NCBI RefSeq assembly: GCF_036860695.1
Contig: NZ_JAYKGJ010000001.1
Span: 744,001-808,000 of the forward strand
Origin: Rosettibacter firmus
Lineage (GTDB): Bacteria; Bacteroidota; Ignavibacteria; Ignavibacteriales; Melioribacteraceae
Direction: 5' to 3'
Length of the DNA stretch: 64,000 nt
Part shown: one piece after another, positions 1 to 9,262 of the stretch
How the letters are laid out: the number at the start of each line of letters is the position of its first letter
Numbering within the stretch: the first letter of the stretch is position 1
The notes under the pieces: generated by a model
Databases searched by the model: none
What the model saw: only the letters and a program-made list of their open reading frames with translations
Told to the model about the DNA's origin: nothing
Position numbers and translations under genes: made by a program

Positions 1-149
1 AGATGAACCTCGTCGCCACAATATTTTGCTCTTACCTCATCAGCTCTATTAAAGAGTTTTTGTAAATCTCTTTCATCTGATAGATTAAGAAGAAAAATAA
101 TTTCCTCTTTAGACAATTCATCTTTATATAAAATTTTCTCAAGATTCAT
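1..149 (-). CDS. hydE: [FeFe]-hydrogenase H-cluster maturase HydE, N-terminal fragment (cut by window edge)
   Basis: Partial gene: 49 codons from an ATG at 147-149 run off the left edge. The translation starts MNLEKILYKDELSKEE and reaches KYCGDEVH, which fits the segment just before the radical-SAM cysteine motif in HydE proteins. HydE is a radical SAM enzyme that works with HydG and HydF to build the 2Fe subcluster of [FeFe]-hydrogenase. The start lies 26 bp after the hydG stop on the same strand, so the two are probably one operon, which supports the assignment. The catalytic CxxxCxxC lies outside the window, so the call rests on N-terminal resemblance and context. Confidence 0.75.
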   Translation of the reverse strand, partial: MNLEKILYKDELSKEEIIFLLNLSDERDLQKLFNRADEVRAKYCGDEVH

Positions 150-175
150 TTTTATTAGCTTAATTGTAAAATATT

Positions 176-1567
176 TTAGAAGTAAACATCTCTCTCGCCA
201 GCATCAACTCTTTCGATCATTTTAATGGCTTTTGTTTTCGTAGGTCCATCTAATTTTTCTATTTCTTTTTGAATGAAATCATTAGCAATTTTTTTTGTTT
301 CTTCAGATGCATAATCAATAATATATTCTTTAAAAGTCGAAAGAGCATTAGGTGAACACATAAAATGAATTGTTCCAGATTTAGCAAATTCCATAAATCT
401 ATCGCCTGTTCTTTGAGAACGATAGCAAGCAGTACAAAAGCTTGGCAAAAATCCAAGCTGGCAACAATCTCTTACAACTTCATCAAGCGAACGATGATCA
501 CCAAGCTGGAACTGTTGCATTTCATATTCATTTAAACTTTCCTGAGATTCCCGGTAAGCCCCCGGTGATGTTCTACTTCCAGCACTAATTTGTGAAACAC
601 CTAAACTAAATAATTCGCGTCTAAGTTCAGGTCTTTCTCTTGTAGATAGAATAATTCCAGTATAGGGAACTGCAAGTCTTAAAACTGCAACTATTTTTTT
701 AAATGATAAATCATCAACAGCAAAAGGTGGTTTATGAGAAACTGGTGCATTCAGAGCTGGTTCGAGTCGTGGGACAGAAATTGTATGTGGACCAATTCCA
801 TATTTTTCATCAAGATTAAAAGCATGACTTAACATAGCGAGAGTTTCAAATTTATAATCCGTTAGACCAAACAATGCTCCAATTCCTACATCATCAATAC
901 CTGCTTGTAGAGCTCTATCCATTGCATAAAGTCTCCATGCAAAATCTTTTTTAGGTCCATCAGGATGCATTTTTACATAAGTTTCGTAATGATAAGTTTC
1001 TTGAAAACACTGATAAGTACCAATACCAAAACTTTTTAGTGTTTTGAAACCATCAATTGATAAAGGTGCAACATTAACATTAATTCTTCTAATATTACCT
1101 CCATTAATATGAACCTCGTACATAGTTCTAATAGCTTCACCAATGTAATCAAGAGAAGAATTTTTCAAACTTTCACCTGCAACAAGCAAAATTCTTTTAT
1201 GACCCTGTTTAACCAAGAATTCCGTTTCACCTTTTATTTCTTCAATTGATAATGTTTTTCTTTTAAGCTCTTTATTATCTCTTCGAAAAGCACAGTATAA
1301 ACAATTATTTACACATGCATTTGTTACATATAATGGTGCAAAAAGGACAAGGCGACTTCCATAGATTTTTTCTTTAACTTCTTTTGCTGTATAGAATAAT
1401 TCTTCAAGAAGTTCTTTATCTTCAATATTCAGTAGTGCGGCACTTTCTCTGAGTGTTAATCCCTTAGCTTCTTTTGCCTTTTGAATAATATCTTTCTGTA
1501 ATTCTTTTTCTTTTAGACTTTCATCTTTTAATAAAGAGAAAATATAATCTTCATTTATAAATTCCAT
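176..1567 (-). CDS. hydG: [FeFe]-hydrogenase maturase HydG (tyrosine-cleaving radical SAM enzyme)
   Basis: 463 aa, the normal HydG length. HydG splits tyrosine and uses the products to make the CO/CN-ligated Fe precursor of the H-cluster (family knowledge). The radical-SAM motif CVNNCLYC is present (C85, C89, C92). The C-terminal accessory cluster motif CX2CX22C is also complete (about C378, C381, C404 in FCTACYR...FMCSPNAL), which separates HydG from the related thiazole synthase ThiH. A Shine-Dalgarno sequence (AGGTGG) precedes the ATG. hydE follows 26 bp downstream. The hydrogenase structural genes are not in the window, but complete maturation motifs imply the host has an active [FeFe]-hydrogenase. 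Confidence 0.96.
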   Translation of the reverse strand: MEFINEDYIFSLLKDESLKEKELQKDIIQKAKEAKGLTLRESAALLNIEDKELLEELFYTAKEVKEKIYGSRLVLFAPLYVTNACVNNCLYCAFRRDNKELKRKTLSIEEIKGETEFLVKQGHKRILLVAGESLKNSSLDYIGEAIRTMYEVHINGGNIRRINVNVAPLSIDGFKTLKSFGIGTYQCFQETYHYETYVKMHPDGPKKDFAWRLYAMDRALQAGIDDVGIGALFGLTDYKFETLAMLSHAFNLDEKYGIGPHTISVPRLEPALNAPVSHKPPFAVDDLSFKKIVAVLRLAVPYTGIILSTRERPELRRELFSLGVSQISAGSRTSPGAYRESQESLNEYEMQQFQLGDHRSLDEVVRDCCQLGFLPSFCTACYRSQRTGDRFMEFAKSGTIHFMCSPNALSTFKEYIIDYASEETKKIANDFIQKEIEKLDGPTKTKAIKMIERVDAGERDVYF

Positions 1568-1722
1568 ATGCCCACCTTTTTATTAATGTCTTTGAACAAT
1601 AAATATACCAGTTACAAATAATCAAAAAATGTAATAAAATTTAGCTTTATTGAATATTTTTCTTAAAAAAGAGAAAGGGATTTAATGCTTATTCTAAATT
1701 CTAAGCAAAGTTTTATGAGGTT

Positions 1723-2664
1723 TTATTTAACAGCACTATCAAGAATTTCAATAGAACTATTAGAAGAATTAAGTGAGCATTTAACTCCAAATGGGAAAGT
1801 TATTTTTTCTTTTACATGACCATACCTGACATTGTATAAAACAGGCATTTTCATCTTACCAAAATAATCCAGAATCACTTCGTTAAGAGTTAAAGTTTTC
1901 TTATCTGGATCATGTTCATAACAGTTAATGAAATCACCTAATATGACACCACTAATTTGTTCAAAAACTTTAGCAAGTTTTAGTTGATTTAACATCCTAT
2001 CTATTCTATAAGGTTCCTCATTAATATCTTCTAATACTAAAATTGAACCTTTTAATTGTGGAAAATATTCAGTACCCATTAACGAAGTAAGTAAAGTAAG
2101 ATTGCCCCCTAATATTTTTCCCTGTGTTTTTCCTTTAGACAATACAAAAAATTTTTCACCTTTTGGATTTTGAATTTTTCCAATTTTTTTATTTGATGTT
2201 ATTACTCTCCAGAAAAATTCTTCTGTAAAAGGATCTATCTCATCCTGAAAATCAACTGCAACCATTGGACCTGAAAAAGTAATTAATTCACATTTTGTAT
2301 AAAATGCTAATTGTAAAGCATTAATATCGCTATGACCAACAAAAATTTTAGGATTATTCCGAATAATTTTATAATCTATTTTGTTAAGAAGGCGAGTAGA
2401 ACCATAACCACCACGTAGAGTAAAAATTGCTTTAATATTTTTATTTTTAAACATTTCATGAAGATCAGATAATCTTTCTTCGTCAGTGCCAGCTAAATAA
2501 CCTCTTTGTTTGCCTACATTTTTTCCAACTTCAACTCTGTAACCTAATTTTTCAAGGTAAGAAACTCCTTTGTCAATCTTTGACAAATCGTCTGGTGAAG
2601 AGGCAGGAGAAATAATTCCAATTACATCTCCTGTTCTCAGTCTTTCAGGTTTGACAATACCCAT
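1723..2664 (-). CDS. LD-carboxypeptidase (peptidase S66, muramoyltetrapeptide carboxypeptidase)
   Basis: 313 aa, usual for family S66. These enzymes remove the terminal D-Ala from cytoplasmic tetrapeptides during murein recycling. The Ser-Glu-His set can be placed: Ser112 in VGHSDINAL, Glu212 in LEDINEEPYR, His283 in RYGHVKEK. The N-terminal GDVIGIISPASSP strand and the TLRGGYGSTRLL motif are typical of the family. There is no signal peptide, consistent with cytoplasmic recycling. It stands alone between hydG and phoU. A murein-recycling-like kinase/MurU pair occurs 55 kb away in this window (55.9-58.1 kb). Confidence 0.9.
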   Translation of the reverse strand: MGIVKPERLRTGDVIGIISPASSPDDLSKIDKGVSYLEKLGYRVEVGKNVGKQRGYLAGTDEERLSDLHEMFKNKNIKAIFTLRGGYGSTRLLNKIDYKIIRNNPKIFVGHSDINALQLAFYTKCELITFSGPMVAVDFQDEIDPFTEEFFWRVITSNKKIGKIQNPKGEKFFVLSKGKTQGKILGGNLTLLTSLMGTEYFPQLKGSILVLEDINEEPYRIDRMLNQLKLAKVFEQISGVILGDFINCYEHDPDKKTLTLNEVILDYFGKMKMPVLYNVRYGHVKEKITFPFGVKCSLNSSNSSIEILDSAVK

Positions 2665-2841
2665 TAAAGTTTCTTTGAATTTATGTTAAATATAAAAAAA
2701 GTAAAATCTAAAGCAAAGAAATTTTTTATTTAAATTTTATGCGATTGGAGGGTAAATTTTAATGAATAAGTTAATCAATTTTTAAAAAATCAACTAAAAT
2801 ATTTATTTATATAAGAAACTTGAGATATAATATTAAATAAA

Positions 2842-3528
2842 TTAGTCTTCACTTTTTTTCTCGAGCTTTTGAAGTTTCTTTTGATGAGTTACAATTTTTG
2901 CTTCGACATAAAAGACCAGATCTTCAGCAATGTTTGTTGCATGGTCGGCTAATCTTTCTATATGGCGAGTTAATACAATAAGATGAGCTGCAGGTTCAAT
3001 CAAGTTTGGGTCTGCTTGCATTTTTGAGACTAATAATTTAAATGCCTGTTTATTTAAGTTATCTACAATTTCATCATTTTTAATTACATTCTCTGCAAGC
3101 TGGCTATCACCGTAAATAAATGAATCAATTGCCTGTTTAAGCATTAATCTTGCTTGTTTTCCCATTTCATTTATTTGAGATTCTATTATTAATGAATTAT
3201 AATCTTTCGTCTTTTTTATTCGTTGAGCAATATTAACTGCAATATCACCACATCGCTCAAGTTGATTATTAATCATCATTGCAGATATAATAAATCTCAA
3301 ATCTGCAGCAACTGGTTGAAACAGTGCAAGTAAATTTTCGCATTGCACCTGAATTAAGTTATCATAAGCATCAATTTCAATATCTTTTGCTTTAATACCC
3401 TTACACATTTCAACATTACCAGTTTCAAGTGCATTAATCACTCTTTCAACCTGTTCATCAACAAGCGAAGCCATTCTTATTAAATTTGTTTTCAAGCTTT
3501 CAATCTCGTTCATAAAATGTTGTTGCAT
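2842..3528 (-). CDS. phoU: Phosphate signalling protein PhoU
   Basis: 228 aa with the two PhoU three-helix repeats. Each repeat carries the metal-binding ExxxD-type motif: LERCGDIAVNIA in the first and HIERLADHATNIAED in the second. PhoU links the Pst transporter to the PhoR sensor and dampens the phosphate-starvation response when phosphate is ample. It is the last gene of the pst operon, 27 bp after pstB, with AAGGAG before the ATG. No phoR/phoB genes lie in this window, so the sensing partners must be elsewhere. Confidence 0.95.
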   Translation of the reverse strand: MQQHFMNEIESLKTNLIRMASLVDEQVERVINALETGNVEMCKGIKAKDIEIDAYDNLIQVQCENLLALFQPVAADLRFIISAMMINNQLERCGDIAVNIAQRIKKTKDYNSLIIESQINEMGKQARLMLKQAIDSFIYGDSQLAENVIKNDEIVDNLNKQAFKLLVSKMQADPNLIEPAAHLIVLTRHIERLADHATNIAEDLVFYVEAKIVTHQKKLQKLEKKSED

Positions 3529-3555
3529 AATAAACTCCTTTTCTTAAATTATAAA

Positions 3556-4320
3556 TTAACCAAATCTTCCACGAATATAATCATCTGTTTGTTTTTTTTC
3601 TGGAGCAGTAAAAATTTTTACAGTTTCTCCATATTCAATAAGATTTCCCATATAAAAAAATGCAGTATAATCACTCACTCTTGAAGCCTGTTGCATATTA
3701 TGTGTAACAATAACAATTGTATAATTTTCCTTCAATTCAAAAATTAAGTCTTCAATTTTAGTAGTAGAGATTGGATCAAGAGCACTTGCTGGTTCGTCCA
3801 TTAAAAGAATTTCAGGTTCAACAGCAAGAGCACGTGCAATACAGAGTCTTTGTTGTTGTCCACCACTTAAAGAAAGACCACTTTTTTTAAGATTATCTTT
3901 AACTTCGTCCCACAATGCTGCTTTTCGTAAACTATTTTCTACAATTTCATCTAATTTGTCTTTATTTCGAATACCATTTATTTTAGGTCCATATGCAACA
4001 TTATCATAAATTGACATTGGGAATGGATTTGACTTTTGAAATATCATTCCTATTCTTTTTCTAAGTTCAACAACATCGATTCTATCTTTGTAAATATTTT
4101 TTTCATCAATAATTACATCACCTTCTATTTTGACATTTTCTATTAAATCGTTCATTCTATTCAAACATCTCAGAAATGTAGATTTACCACAGCCTGATGG
4201 TCCAATTAAAGCAGTAACTTTTTTTTCTTTTATATTAATTGATACGTTATTCAAAGCTTTAAGCTTTCCATAATATAGATTCAGGTTATTTACTTTTATT
4301 TTATAGTTATCAACGCTCAT
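3556..4320 (-). CDS. pstB: Phosphate ABC transporter ATP-binding protein PstB (second copy)
   Basis: 254 aa. It has Walker [10 protein letters not shown], signature [15 protein letters not shown], Walker [14 protein letters not shown] and H-loop THNMQQASR, all intact. The PstB hallmark of calling on Met-Gln-Gln after the H-loop is present. The start codon overlaps the stop of the preceding pstB (ATGA), implying translational coupling. The tandem pair shares most motifs but differs in the N-terminus and in Walker B (PASALD here, PTSALD in the neighbour), so they are diverged paralogues rather than a recent repeat. With one PstA and one PstC in the operon, the two ATPases could form a heterodimer or be alternatives; this is inference. 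Confidence 0.94.
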   Translation of the reverse strand: MSVDNYKIKVNNLNLYYGKLKALNNVSINIKEKKVTALIGPSGCGKSTFLRCLNRMNDLIENVKIEGDVIIDEKNIYKDRIDVVELRKRIGMIFQKSNPFPMSIYDNVAYGPKINGIRNKDKLDEIVENSLRKAALWDEVKDNLKKSGLSLSGGQQQRLCIARALAVEPEILLMDEPASALDPISTTKIEDLIFELKENYTIVIVTHNMQQASRVSDYTAFFYMGNLIEYGETVKIFTAPEKKQTDDYIRGRFG

Positions 4321-5129
4321 CCAAATCTTCCTGATATATATTCTTCTGTTTGTTTATGATCTGGATTAGTAAATATCTTTTTTGTATCAGAAAATTCTAT
4401 TAATCTACCCAAATAGAAAAACGCAGTATAATCACTAATTCGTGCTGCCTGTTGCATATTATGAGTTACAATAATTATTGTATAATCTTTTTTTAACTCA
4501 TAAATAAGATCTTCAATTTTTATAGTTGCAATTGGATCAAGTGCACTGGTTGGTTCATCCATTAAAATTACATCTGGGTTAACAGCAAGAGTTCTGGCAA
4601 TACATAACCTTTGTTGTTGTCCACCTGATAAGCTCGCACCTGAACGATTAAGATTATCTTTCACTTCATTCCATAGTCCAACTTTTTTCAAATATACTTC
4701 GGCTATTTCATTTAATAATTTTTTATCTCTTATACCATTGTATCTTAAACCTGCAACTACATTGTTTATAATTGACATTGTAGGAAAAGGATTTGGTTTT
4801 TGAAAAACCATTCCAATATTTCTTCTTAAAATTACGGGATCAATTTCATCAAGATCGATTCCTTTATAATAAATTTTCCCTGAAGTAGTACCACCAATTT
4901 CTTGATGCATTTTATTCAAGCATCTTAGAAATGTTGATTTTCCACATCCAGATGGACCAATTATTGCAGTAACATTATTTTTAGGAATTGACAGAGAGAT
5001 TTCATCAAGAGCTTTTATTTCTCCAAAGTAAGCAGAGAGTTTTTCTATTTTTATAATTTCTTCAAATTTCTTTTGAGAAATTTTATAAGTCGATAATATT
5101 TGCGATATTTCATTAGTTTCTATCATCAT
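4317..5129 (-). CDS. pstB: Phosphate ABC transporter ATP-binding protein PstB (first copy)
   Basis: 270 aa. All ATPase motifs are present: GPSGCGKST (Walker A), [15 protein letters not shown] (signature), [13 protein letters not shown] (Walker B) and THNMQQAAR (H-loop). Compared with its neighbour it has about 20 extra N-terminal residues ([16 protein letters not shown]). Its ATG overlaps the pstA stop as TAATG, and its own stop overlaps the next pstB start as ATGA. It energises high-affinity phosphate uptake on the cytoplasmic face of the inner membrane. Confidence 0.94.
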   Translation of the reverse strand: MMIETNEISQILSTYKISQKKFEEIIKIEKLSAYFGEIKALDEISLSIPKNNVTAIIGPSGCGKSTFLRCLNKMHQEIGGTTSGKIYYKGIDLDEIDPVILRRNIGMVFQKPNPFPTMSIINNVVAGLRYNGIRDKKLLNEIAEVYLKKVGLWNEVKDNLNRSGASLSGGQQQRLCIARTLAVNPDVILMDEPTSALDPIATIKIEDLIYELKKDYTIIIVTHNMQQAARISDYTAFFYLGRLIEFSDTKKIFTNPDHKQTEEYISGRFG

Positions 5130-5995
5130 TAATTAGCTTTATATTTTGATTTTGTTATAACTCTAAAAATTACACTAAAAATAGAAATCAACAAAATTAA
5201 AACGAGAGCGGCAGTCCAAGCCTGTTCATTCCAGTCTTCAAAAGGTGCACGTGCATAATCATAAATATAAACAGTTAAAGAAGCAATTGGTTGAAAAATA
5301 TTTGTTGACCAGAATCTATTACCTAAAGCAGTAAAAAGAAGAGGAGCTGTTTCGCCTGCTGCTCGAGATAATGCAAGTAATATTCCAGTAGCAATTCCTT
5401 TCCATGCTGTTCTTAAAATTATAAATAAAGAAGTTTTCCATTTAGGAATTCCAAGACCAAGACCAGCTTCTCTATAACTATGTGGAACTAATTTTATCAT
5501 TTCTTCTGTAGTTCTTGTAATTGTTGGTATCATTAGTATAGCCAGTGCTACACCACCAGCAAGAGCTGAAAAATGTTTCATAGGAATCACAACCAGTGTA
5601 TAAGCCACCACACCCACTACGATAGATGGAATACCGCTTAAAACATCAGTTAAAAATCTTAATACTGTACCAAACTTATTGTTACCAAATTCTGCAAGAT
5701 ATATTCCACTCATAATTCCTATAGGTAATCCTATCACTCCACCAATTCCAACCAAAATCAATGTACCCACAATAGCATTTGCCATTCCACCGCCAGATTC
5801 ACCAACTGGTTTAGGCATGGAGATGAAAAATTCAAGATTCAGATGTGTAATACCTTTTGAAACAGTGTAATAAAAAATAAATACAAGTGGTACAATTGCA
5901 AATAAAGCTGCAATAAAAGTCAAACTCATTACAAAAAAACTAATCGCCTTTCGATATATTAATTTTCTTTTATAACTTCTTATGATTTTTTCCAT
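5129..5995 (-). CDS. pstA: Phosphate ABC transporter permease PstA
   Basis: 288 aa inner-membrane permease with about six hydrophobic segments and the EAA-type cytoplasmic loop ([26 protein letters not shown] region). The frame also allows a start at 6013 (MESGEKMEK...), but GGAGAG sits five bases before the ATG at 5993-5995, so I take that as the start. The start overlaps the pstC stop by 16 bp and the stop overlaps pstB as TAATG, so the operon is tightly coupled. It pairs with PstC to form the phosphate channel. Confidence 0.94.
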   Translation of the reverse strand: MEKIIRSYKRKLIYRKAISFFVMSLTFIAALFAIVPLVFIFYYTVSKGITHLNLEFFISMPKPVGESGGGMANAIVGTLILVGIGGVIGLPIGIMSGIYLAEFGNNKFGTVLRFLTDVLSGIPSIVVGVVAYTLVVIPMKHFSALAGGVALAILMIPTITRTTEEMIKLVPHSYREAGLGLGIPKWKTSLFIILRTAWKGIATGILLALSRAAGETAPLLFTALGNRFWSTNIFQPIASLTVYIYDYARAPFEDWNEQAWTAALVLILLISIFSVIFRVITKSKYKAN

Positions 5996-6975
5996 TTTCT
6001 CTCCAGACTCCATACTAACATACGTGCTGCAGCATTAATAATAATTGTAATAAAAAAAAGAATTAAAGCTAATTCAATCAAAGCACTTAAATACAAATCA
6101 GAGGTTGCTTCAGTAAACTCGTTAGCAATTATACTTGCCATTGTATAAGCAGGATCAAATAATGATGATGATATTAATGGTCTATTACCAATAACCATTG
6201 TTACAGCCATAGTTTCACCAATTGCTCTTCCGAGTCCAAGCATTGTTGCACCTAACATTCCAGATTTAGAATTCATAAGAACTATTTTAGTTGCTTCCCA
6301 TTTTGTTGCACCAAGTGCAAGAGCAGCTTCTTTTTGAATAGAGGGAACAGACTTCATTATATCTCTTGAAATTGATGTAATAATTGGAAGAACCATTATT
6401 GATAAAATTATTGCAGCTGCAAGAATACTAAAACCATACATTGGTCCTCTAAAAAACGGAAGAAATCCAAGATGTTCAAATAAAAATGGTTGAACTTCAG
6501 AACGTAACCATGGCACAAGAACAAACACTCCCCATAAACCATAAACAATACTTGGAATACCCGCTAATAATTCTACAAGGAAAGATAAAGGCTTTTCTAA
6601 CCAGTCAGGAGCCAGTTCTGATAAATAAATAGCTACACCTATACTCAAAGGTACAGCAATTAAAAGAGCAAGAAAAGATGAAACTAATGTACCATATATT
6701 GAGGGAAGTGCACCATAAATTTCTGCAACTGGATCCCAAGTTGTTTCTGTTAAAAATTTCCATCCAAATTTTGATATTGAAAGTCTGGAGTTAATATACA
6801 TTTCATAACCCATAAAAACCGTAAGCATAAAAACAATAATTGCAAAAATGAGAGTTAATTTTTCGTAAATAAAATCTCCAAGATTAATTCTCTTACTGTT
6901 TTTAAGATTAAAACTATTTTTTTTGAGTTTATTGTTTATCAAAGAATAAGATTCTTTTTCGAATAGTTCTTTCAT
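5980..6975 (-). CDS. pstC: Phosphate ABC transporter permease PstC
   Basis: 331 aa permease. A cytoplasmic N-terminus of about 35 residues is followed by a transmembrane segment (LTLIFAIIVFMLTVFMGYEM), a periplasmic loop and the transport domain, which contains AVPLSIGVAIYLSELAP and the EAA-like loop KEAALALGATKWEATKIVL. It follows pstS with a 2 bp gap. It forms the channel with PstA. Confidence 0.94.
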   Translation of the reverse strand: MKELFEKESYSLINNKLKKNSFNLKNSKRINLGDFIYEKLTLIFAIIVFMLTVFMGYEMYINSRLSISKFGWKFLTETTWDPVAEIYGALPSIYGTLVSSFLALLIAVPLSIGVAIYLSELAPDWLEKPLSFLVELLAGIPSIVYGLWGVFVLVPWLRSEVQPFLFEHLGFLPFFRGPMYGFSILAAAIILSIMVLPIITSISRDIMKSVPSIQKEAALALGATKWEATKIVLMNSKSGMLGATMLGLGRAIGETMAVTMVIGNRPLISSSLFDPAYTMASIIANEFTEATSDLYLSALIELALILFFITIIINAAARMLVWSLERKWKKS

Positions 6976-6977
6976 TT

Positions 6978-8033
6978 TTATTTCACAACAATTTGTTTTC
7001 CATTTACAGTAAGAGAATTAATTTTCTTTTCGTTCAATTTAATAATAGATTTAGGTAATGGTGCATAATATAAATCTTCTGCAAATGATTGACCCTTTTG
7101 CATTGCCCATTTTAAAAATTTAACCAATGCTTCTGCTTTTCTTTGATCTTTCATATCCTTGTAAACCAATAACCAAGTAAAGCCAGAAATTGGATAAGAG
7201 TCTTTACCATCTGCATTTGTTATCATAGCTCTTAAATCATCGGGCATATTTTTACTTGCACCATCTGATGCAGCTGTTACTGTTTTAAAATTTGCTTCTA
7301 TAAAATTGCCAGCTTTATTTTTAATTAATGCATAAGGTAATTTATTTTTAACTGCATAAGCTAACTCGACATAACCAATTGCCCCTTCAGTTTGCTTTAT
7401 AATACCGCTAACACCTTCGTTTCCTTTTCCACCCAATCCAACTGGCCAATTAACAGACGTATTATAACCCACTTTTTTAGCCCATTCATTACTAACTTTT
7501 GATAAATAATTAGTAAAAATATATGTAGTTCCACTTCCATCTGAGCGATGAGCTACTATAATACTTTTATTAGGAAGTTTAAGATCGGGATTTAATGCAG
7601 CAATTCTTTTATCATTCCACATATAAATTTTCCCTAAAAATATATCTGCTATAGTAGCACCATCTAATTTTATAGGTTTATTAATTCCTGGTAAATTATA
7701 GCAAACTACAACAGCACCTAAAACTGTTGGGATATGGATAATTTCTGTTCCTCTTTTTTGTTTTACTTCTTTTAATTGTTCATCGCTCATTGGTCCATCA
7801 CTTGCACCAAAATCAACCGTACCTTCAATAACCTGTTTAATTCCCCCACCACTTCCTATCGATTGATAATTAATTTGTACTCCAGTTTGTTTCTTAAATT
7901 CATCAAACCATTTAGAATAAATAACGTAAGGGAATGTTGCACCAGCTGCATTTAATTGAACCTGTGCTTTTACTAAAGCTGTAGTTAATAATATAAGTAA
8001 AACAATTAAAATTGCTTTGACTCTAACTTTCAT
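6978..8033 (-). CDS. pstS: Phosphate-binding protein PstS
   Basis: About 351 aa with a signal peptide (MKVRVKAILIVLLILLTTALVKA) and no lipobox cysteine, so it is probably a soluble periplasmic protein. Phosphate-binding signatures are AGATFPYVIYSKW near the mature N-terminus, SIGSGGGIKQ, DGPMSDEQ and HRSDGSGTTYIFTNYLS. The frame opens at 8060, but AGGAG lies six bases before the ATG at 8031-8033, so I choose that start. It delivers phosphate to PstCA. Confidence 0.95.
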   Translation of the reverse strand: MKVRVKAILIVLLILLTTALVKAQVQLNAAGATFPYVIYSKWFDEFKKQTGVQINYQSIGSGGGIKQVIEGTVDFGASDGPMSDEQLKEVKQKRGTEIIHIPTVLGAVVVCYNLPGINKPIKLDGATIADIFLGKIYMWNDKRIAALNPDLKLPNKSIIVAHRSDGSGTTYIFTNYLSKVSNEWAKKVGYNTSVNWPVGLGGKGNEGVSGIIKQTEGAIGYVELAYAVKNKLPYALIKNKAGNFIEANFKTVTAASDGASKNMPDDLRAMITNADGKDSYPISGFTWLLVYKDMKDQRKAEALVKFLKWAMQKGQSFAEDLYYAPLPKSIIKLNEKKINSLTVNGKQIVVK

Positions 8034-8056
8034 TTTATACTCCTGTTTTATTTTTT

Positions 8057-9091
8057 TCAAAATTGCCAGAAAAATGTTATTCGAGGTATTACATCATTTT
8101 TCCCTTCGTTCTTGTATGTTTTAATCTGAACATTTGGAGAAATGTGTACTCTTGTATTTGGTTTATAATCAATAGCTAAAATTATTAGTTCATTATCATC
8201 ATTATTAATTTGTGAATTTGGATCATAATAATCATATCTTCCTATAAGGTTAAATTTATTTGTTAAATTATAATATGCCCATAACGAGATACCATAAGTT
8301 TTAAAATCTGTTAACTCATATAGCTCAGATTCTCGATAAGCATTTTTTGAATTTCTTAAAAATGACTCAATCCCGGTAGATAAATTTTTGCATTTGAAGT
8401 TACAAAACAGAGCAAGAACATAGCTATTAGTATTTTTGTTTGTCATTGAAACATTATCATATACAGATGAAATTGTTGTAAAGTCGCCATAAGTAGTAAA
8501 AATTAAATTTTTTGATGGATAAAATTCCAGTAATCCATAAAATCTTTTTTGCTTATTACTTTCTGGTCCGCTATTAGCATTATTACCGATTTTAATCCAG
8601 TATTTAATTTTTCCATTATCCATTAAATTCCCTTTAAGATCAATTCCCATATCTCTACTCGAAACTATACTGTTATAATCCAGAATAGTTTTTTCAATAA
8701 ATCGATTGCTCCAGATATTAGTAGAAACTTCAAAAGCTGGAGTTGGTGAAACACCTATAAATAAATTCGAACCATTAAAAATGTCGATCCATTCCAGATA
8801 TGCATCTTTAACCCAGACATTCATTTTATTATTCTTTGAATTAGCATTTGAAATATTATCTGCTTCGATTCTAAATCTTGAATTAAATTTTTCAGATATC
8901 AAATAATCAGCAGTTACAAAAATTCTTCTAAATTGAAATGCGTTCATTCCTTCTTCTGAAGATGAGTGATGTCTAAGATTATAAAAGTAATCGCCAAACA
9001 TTAATCCACTAAACTTTGGTAGATTTTGGGCTTGAATTATAATAGATAAAGGAAAAAAGAACATAATTATTGGAGTATAAAAAAATTTCAT
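8057..9091 (-). CDS. Outer-membrane porin-like beta-barrel, probably phosphate uptake
   Basis: 344 aa with a cleavable signal peptide ending IIIQAQ. The rest is beta-rich with alternating residues, aromatic girdles and a terminal aromatic residue (RITFFWQF), as in outer-membrane barrels. Motifs such as FRIEADNIS, VKDAYLEW and the R-x-F-Y-G-L-L-E-F strand resemble the phosphate-selective porin (OprO/OprP-like) superfamily. It is the first gene of the pst operon and lies just downstream of a Pho-box-like repeat, so a role in bringing phosphate or polyphosphate across the outer membrane is likely. Substrate is inferred from context only. Confidence 0.75.
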   Translation of the reverse strand: MKFFYTPIIMFFFPLSIIIQAQNLPKFSGLMFGDYFYNLRHHSSSEEGMNAFQFRRIFVTADYLISEKFNSRFRIEADNISNANSKNNKMNVWVKDAYLEWIDIFNGSNLFIGVSPTPAFEVSTNIWSNRFIEKTILDYNSIVSSRDMGIDLKGNLMDNGKIKYWIKIGNNANSGPESNKQKRFYGLLEFYPSKNLIFTTYGDFTTISSVYDNVSMTNKNTNSYVLALFCNFKCKNLSTGIESFLRNSKNAYRESELYELTDFKTYGISLWAYYNLTNKFNLIGRYDYYDPNSQINNDDNELIILAIDYKPNTRVHISPNVQIKTYKNEGKNDVIPRITFFWQF

Positions 9092-9172
9092 CTCTTCTCT
9101 CTCTCCCCTATATAAAAGAAAATTAGAATAAACAATATTAAAGAAATTATTCTTTCTAATTAATAATTATAA

Positions 9173-9189
9173 TGTTAAGAAAATGTTAA
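9173..9189 (-). promoter_or_regulatory. Pho-box-like tandem repeat upstream of porin-pst operon
   Basis: Read on the minus strand it is TTAACA-TTTTC-TTAACA: two identical hexamers with an 11 bp period, the layout of PhoP/PhoB direct repeats (the Bacillus PhoP box is TTAACA-like hexamers about 5 bp apart). It lies 82 bp upstream of the porin start. The same arrangement occurs before the TonB receptor at 13771-13787. The repeats are seen; regulator identity is inference. Confidence 0.65.
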
Positions 9190-9200
9190 ATTTTAGATAT

Positions 9201-9237
9201 AAAAAAGGCGTCTCGTCGGGTTTGAAACGAGACGCCT
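9201..9237 (-). terminator. Rho-independent terminator after the T9SS beta-helix protein gene
   Basis: An 11 bp perfect stem (9206-9216 with 9227-9237; AGGCGTCTCGT) closes a 10 nt loop and is followed on the minus strand by six T residues (9201-9206). It lies 26 bp after the stop at 9263 and separates this unit from the Pho-box of the porin-pst operon. Confidence 0.9.
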
Positions 9238-9262
9238 GTGGGTTGAGAGAGAGGAGAGAGAC

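Noticed and set aside
2762-2785. Seven-codon ORF after a GGAGGG sequence between the LD-carboxypeptidase and phoU genes
   Set aside because: Too short, no leader-peptide or attenuator structure visible, and it is antisense to both neighbouring genes.
3556-5129. Assembly duplication of pstB
   Set aside because: The two copies differ throughout, including N-termini and Walker B, so they are real paralogues.
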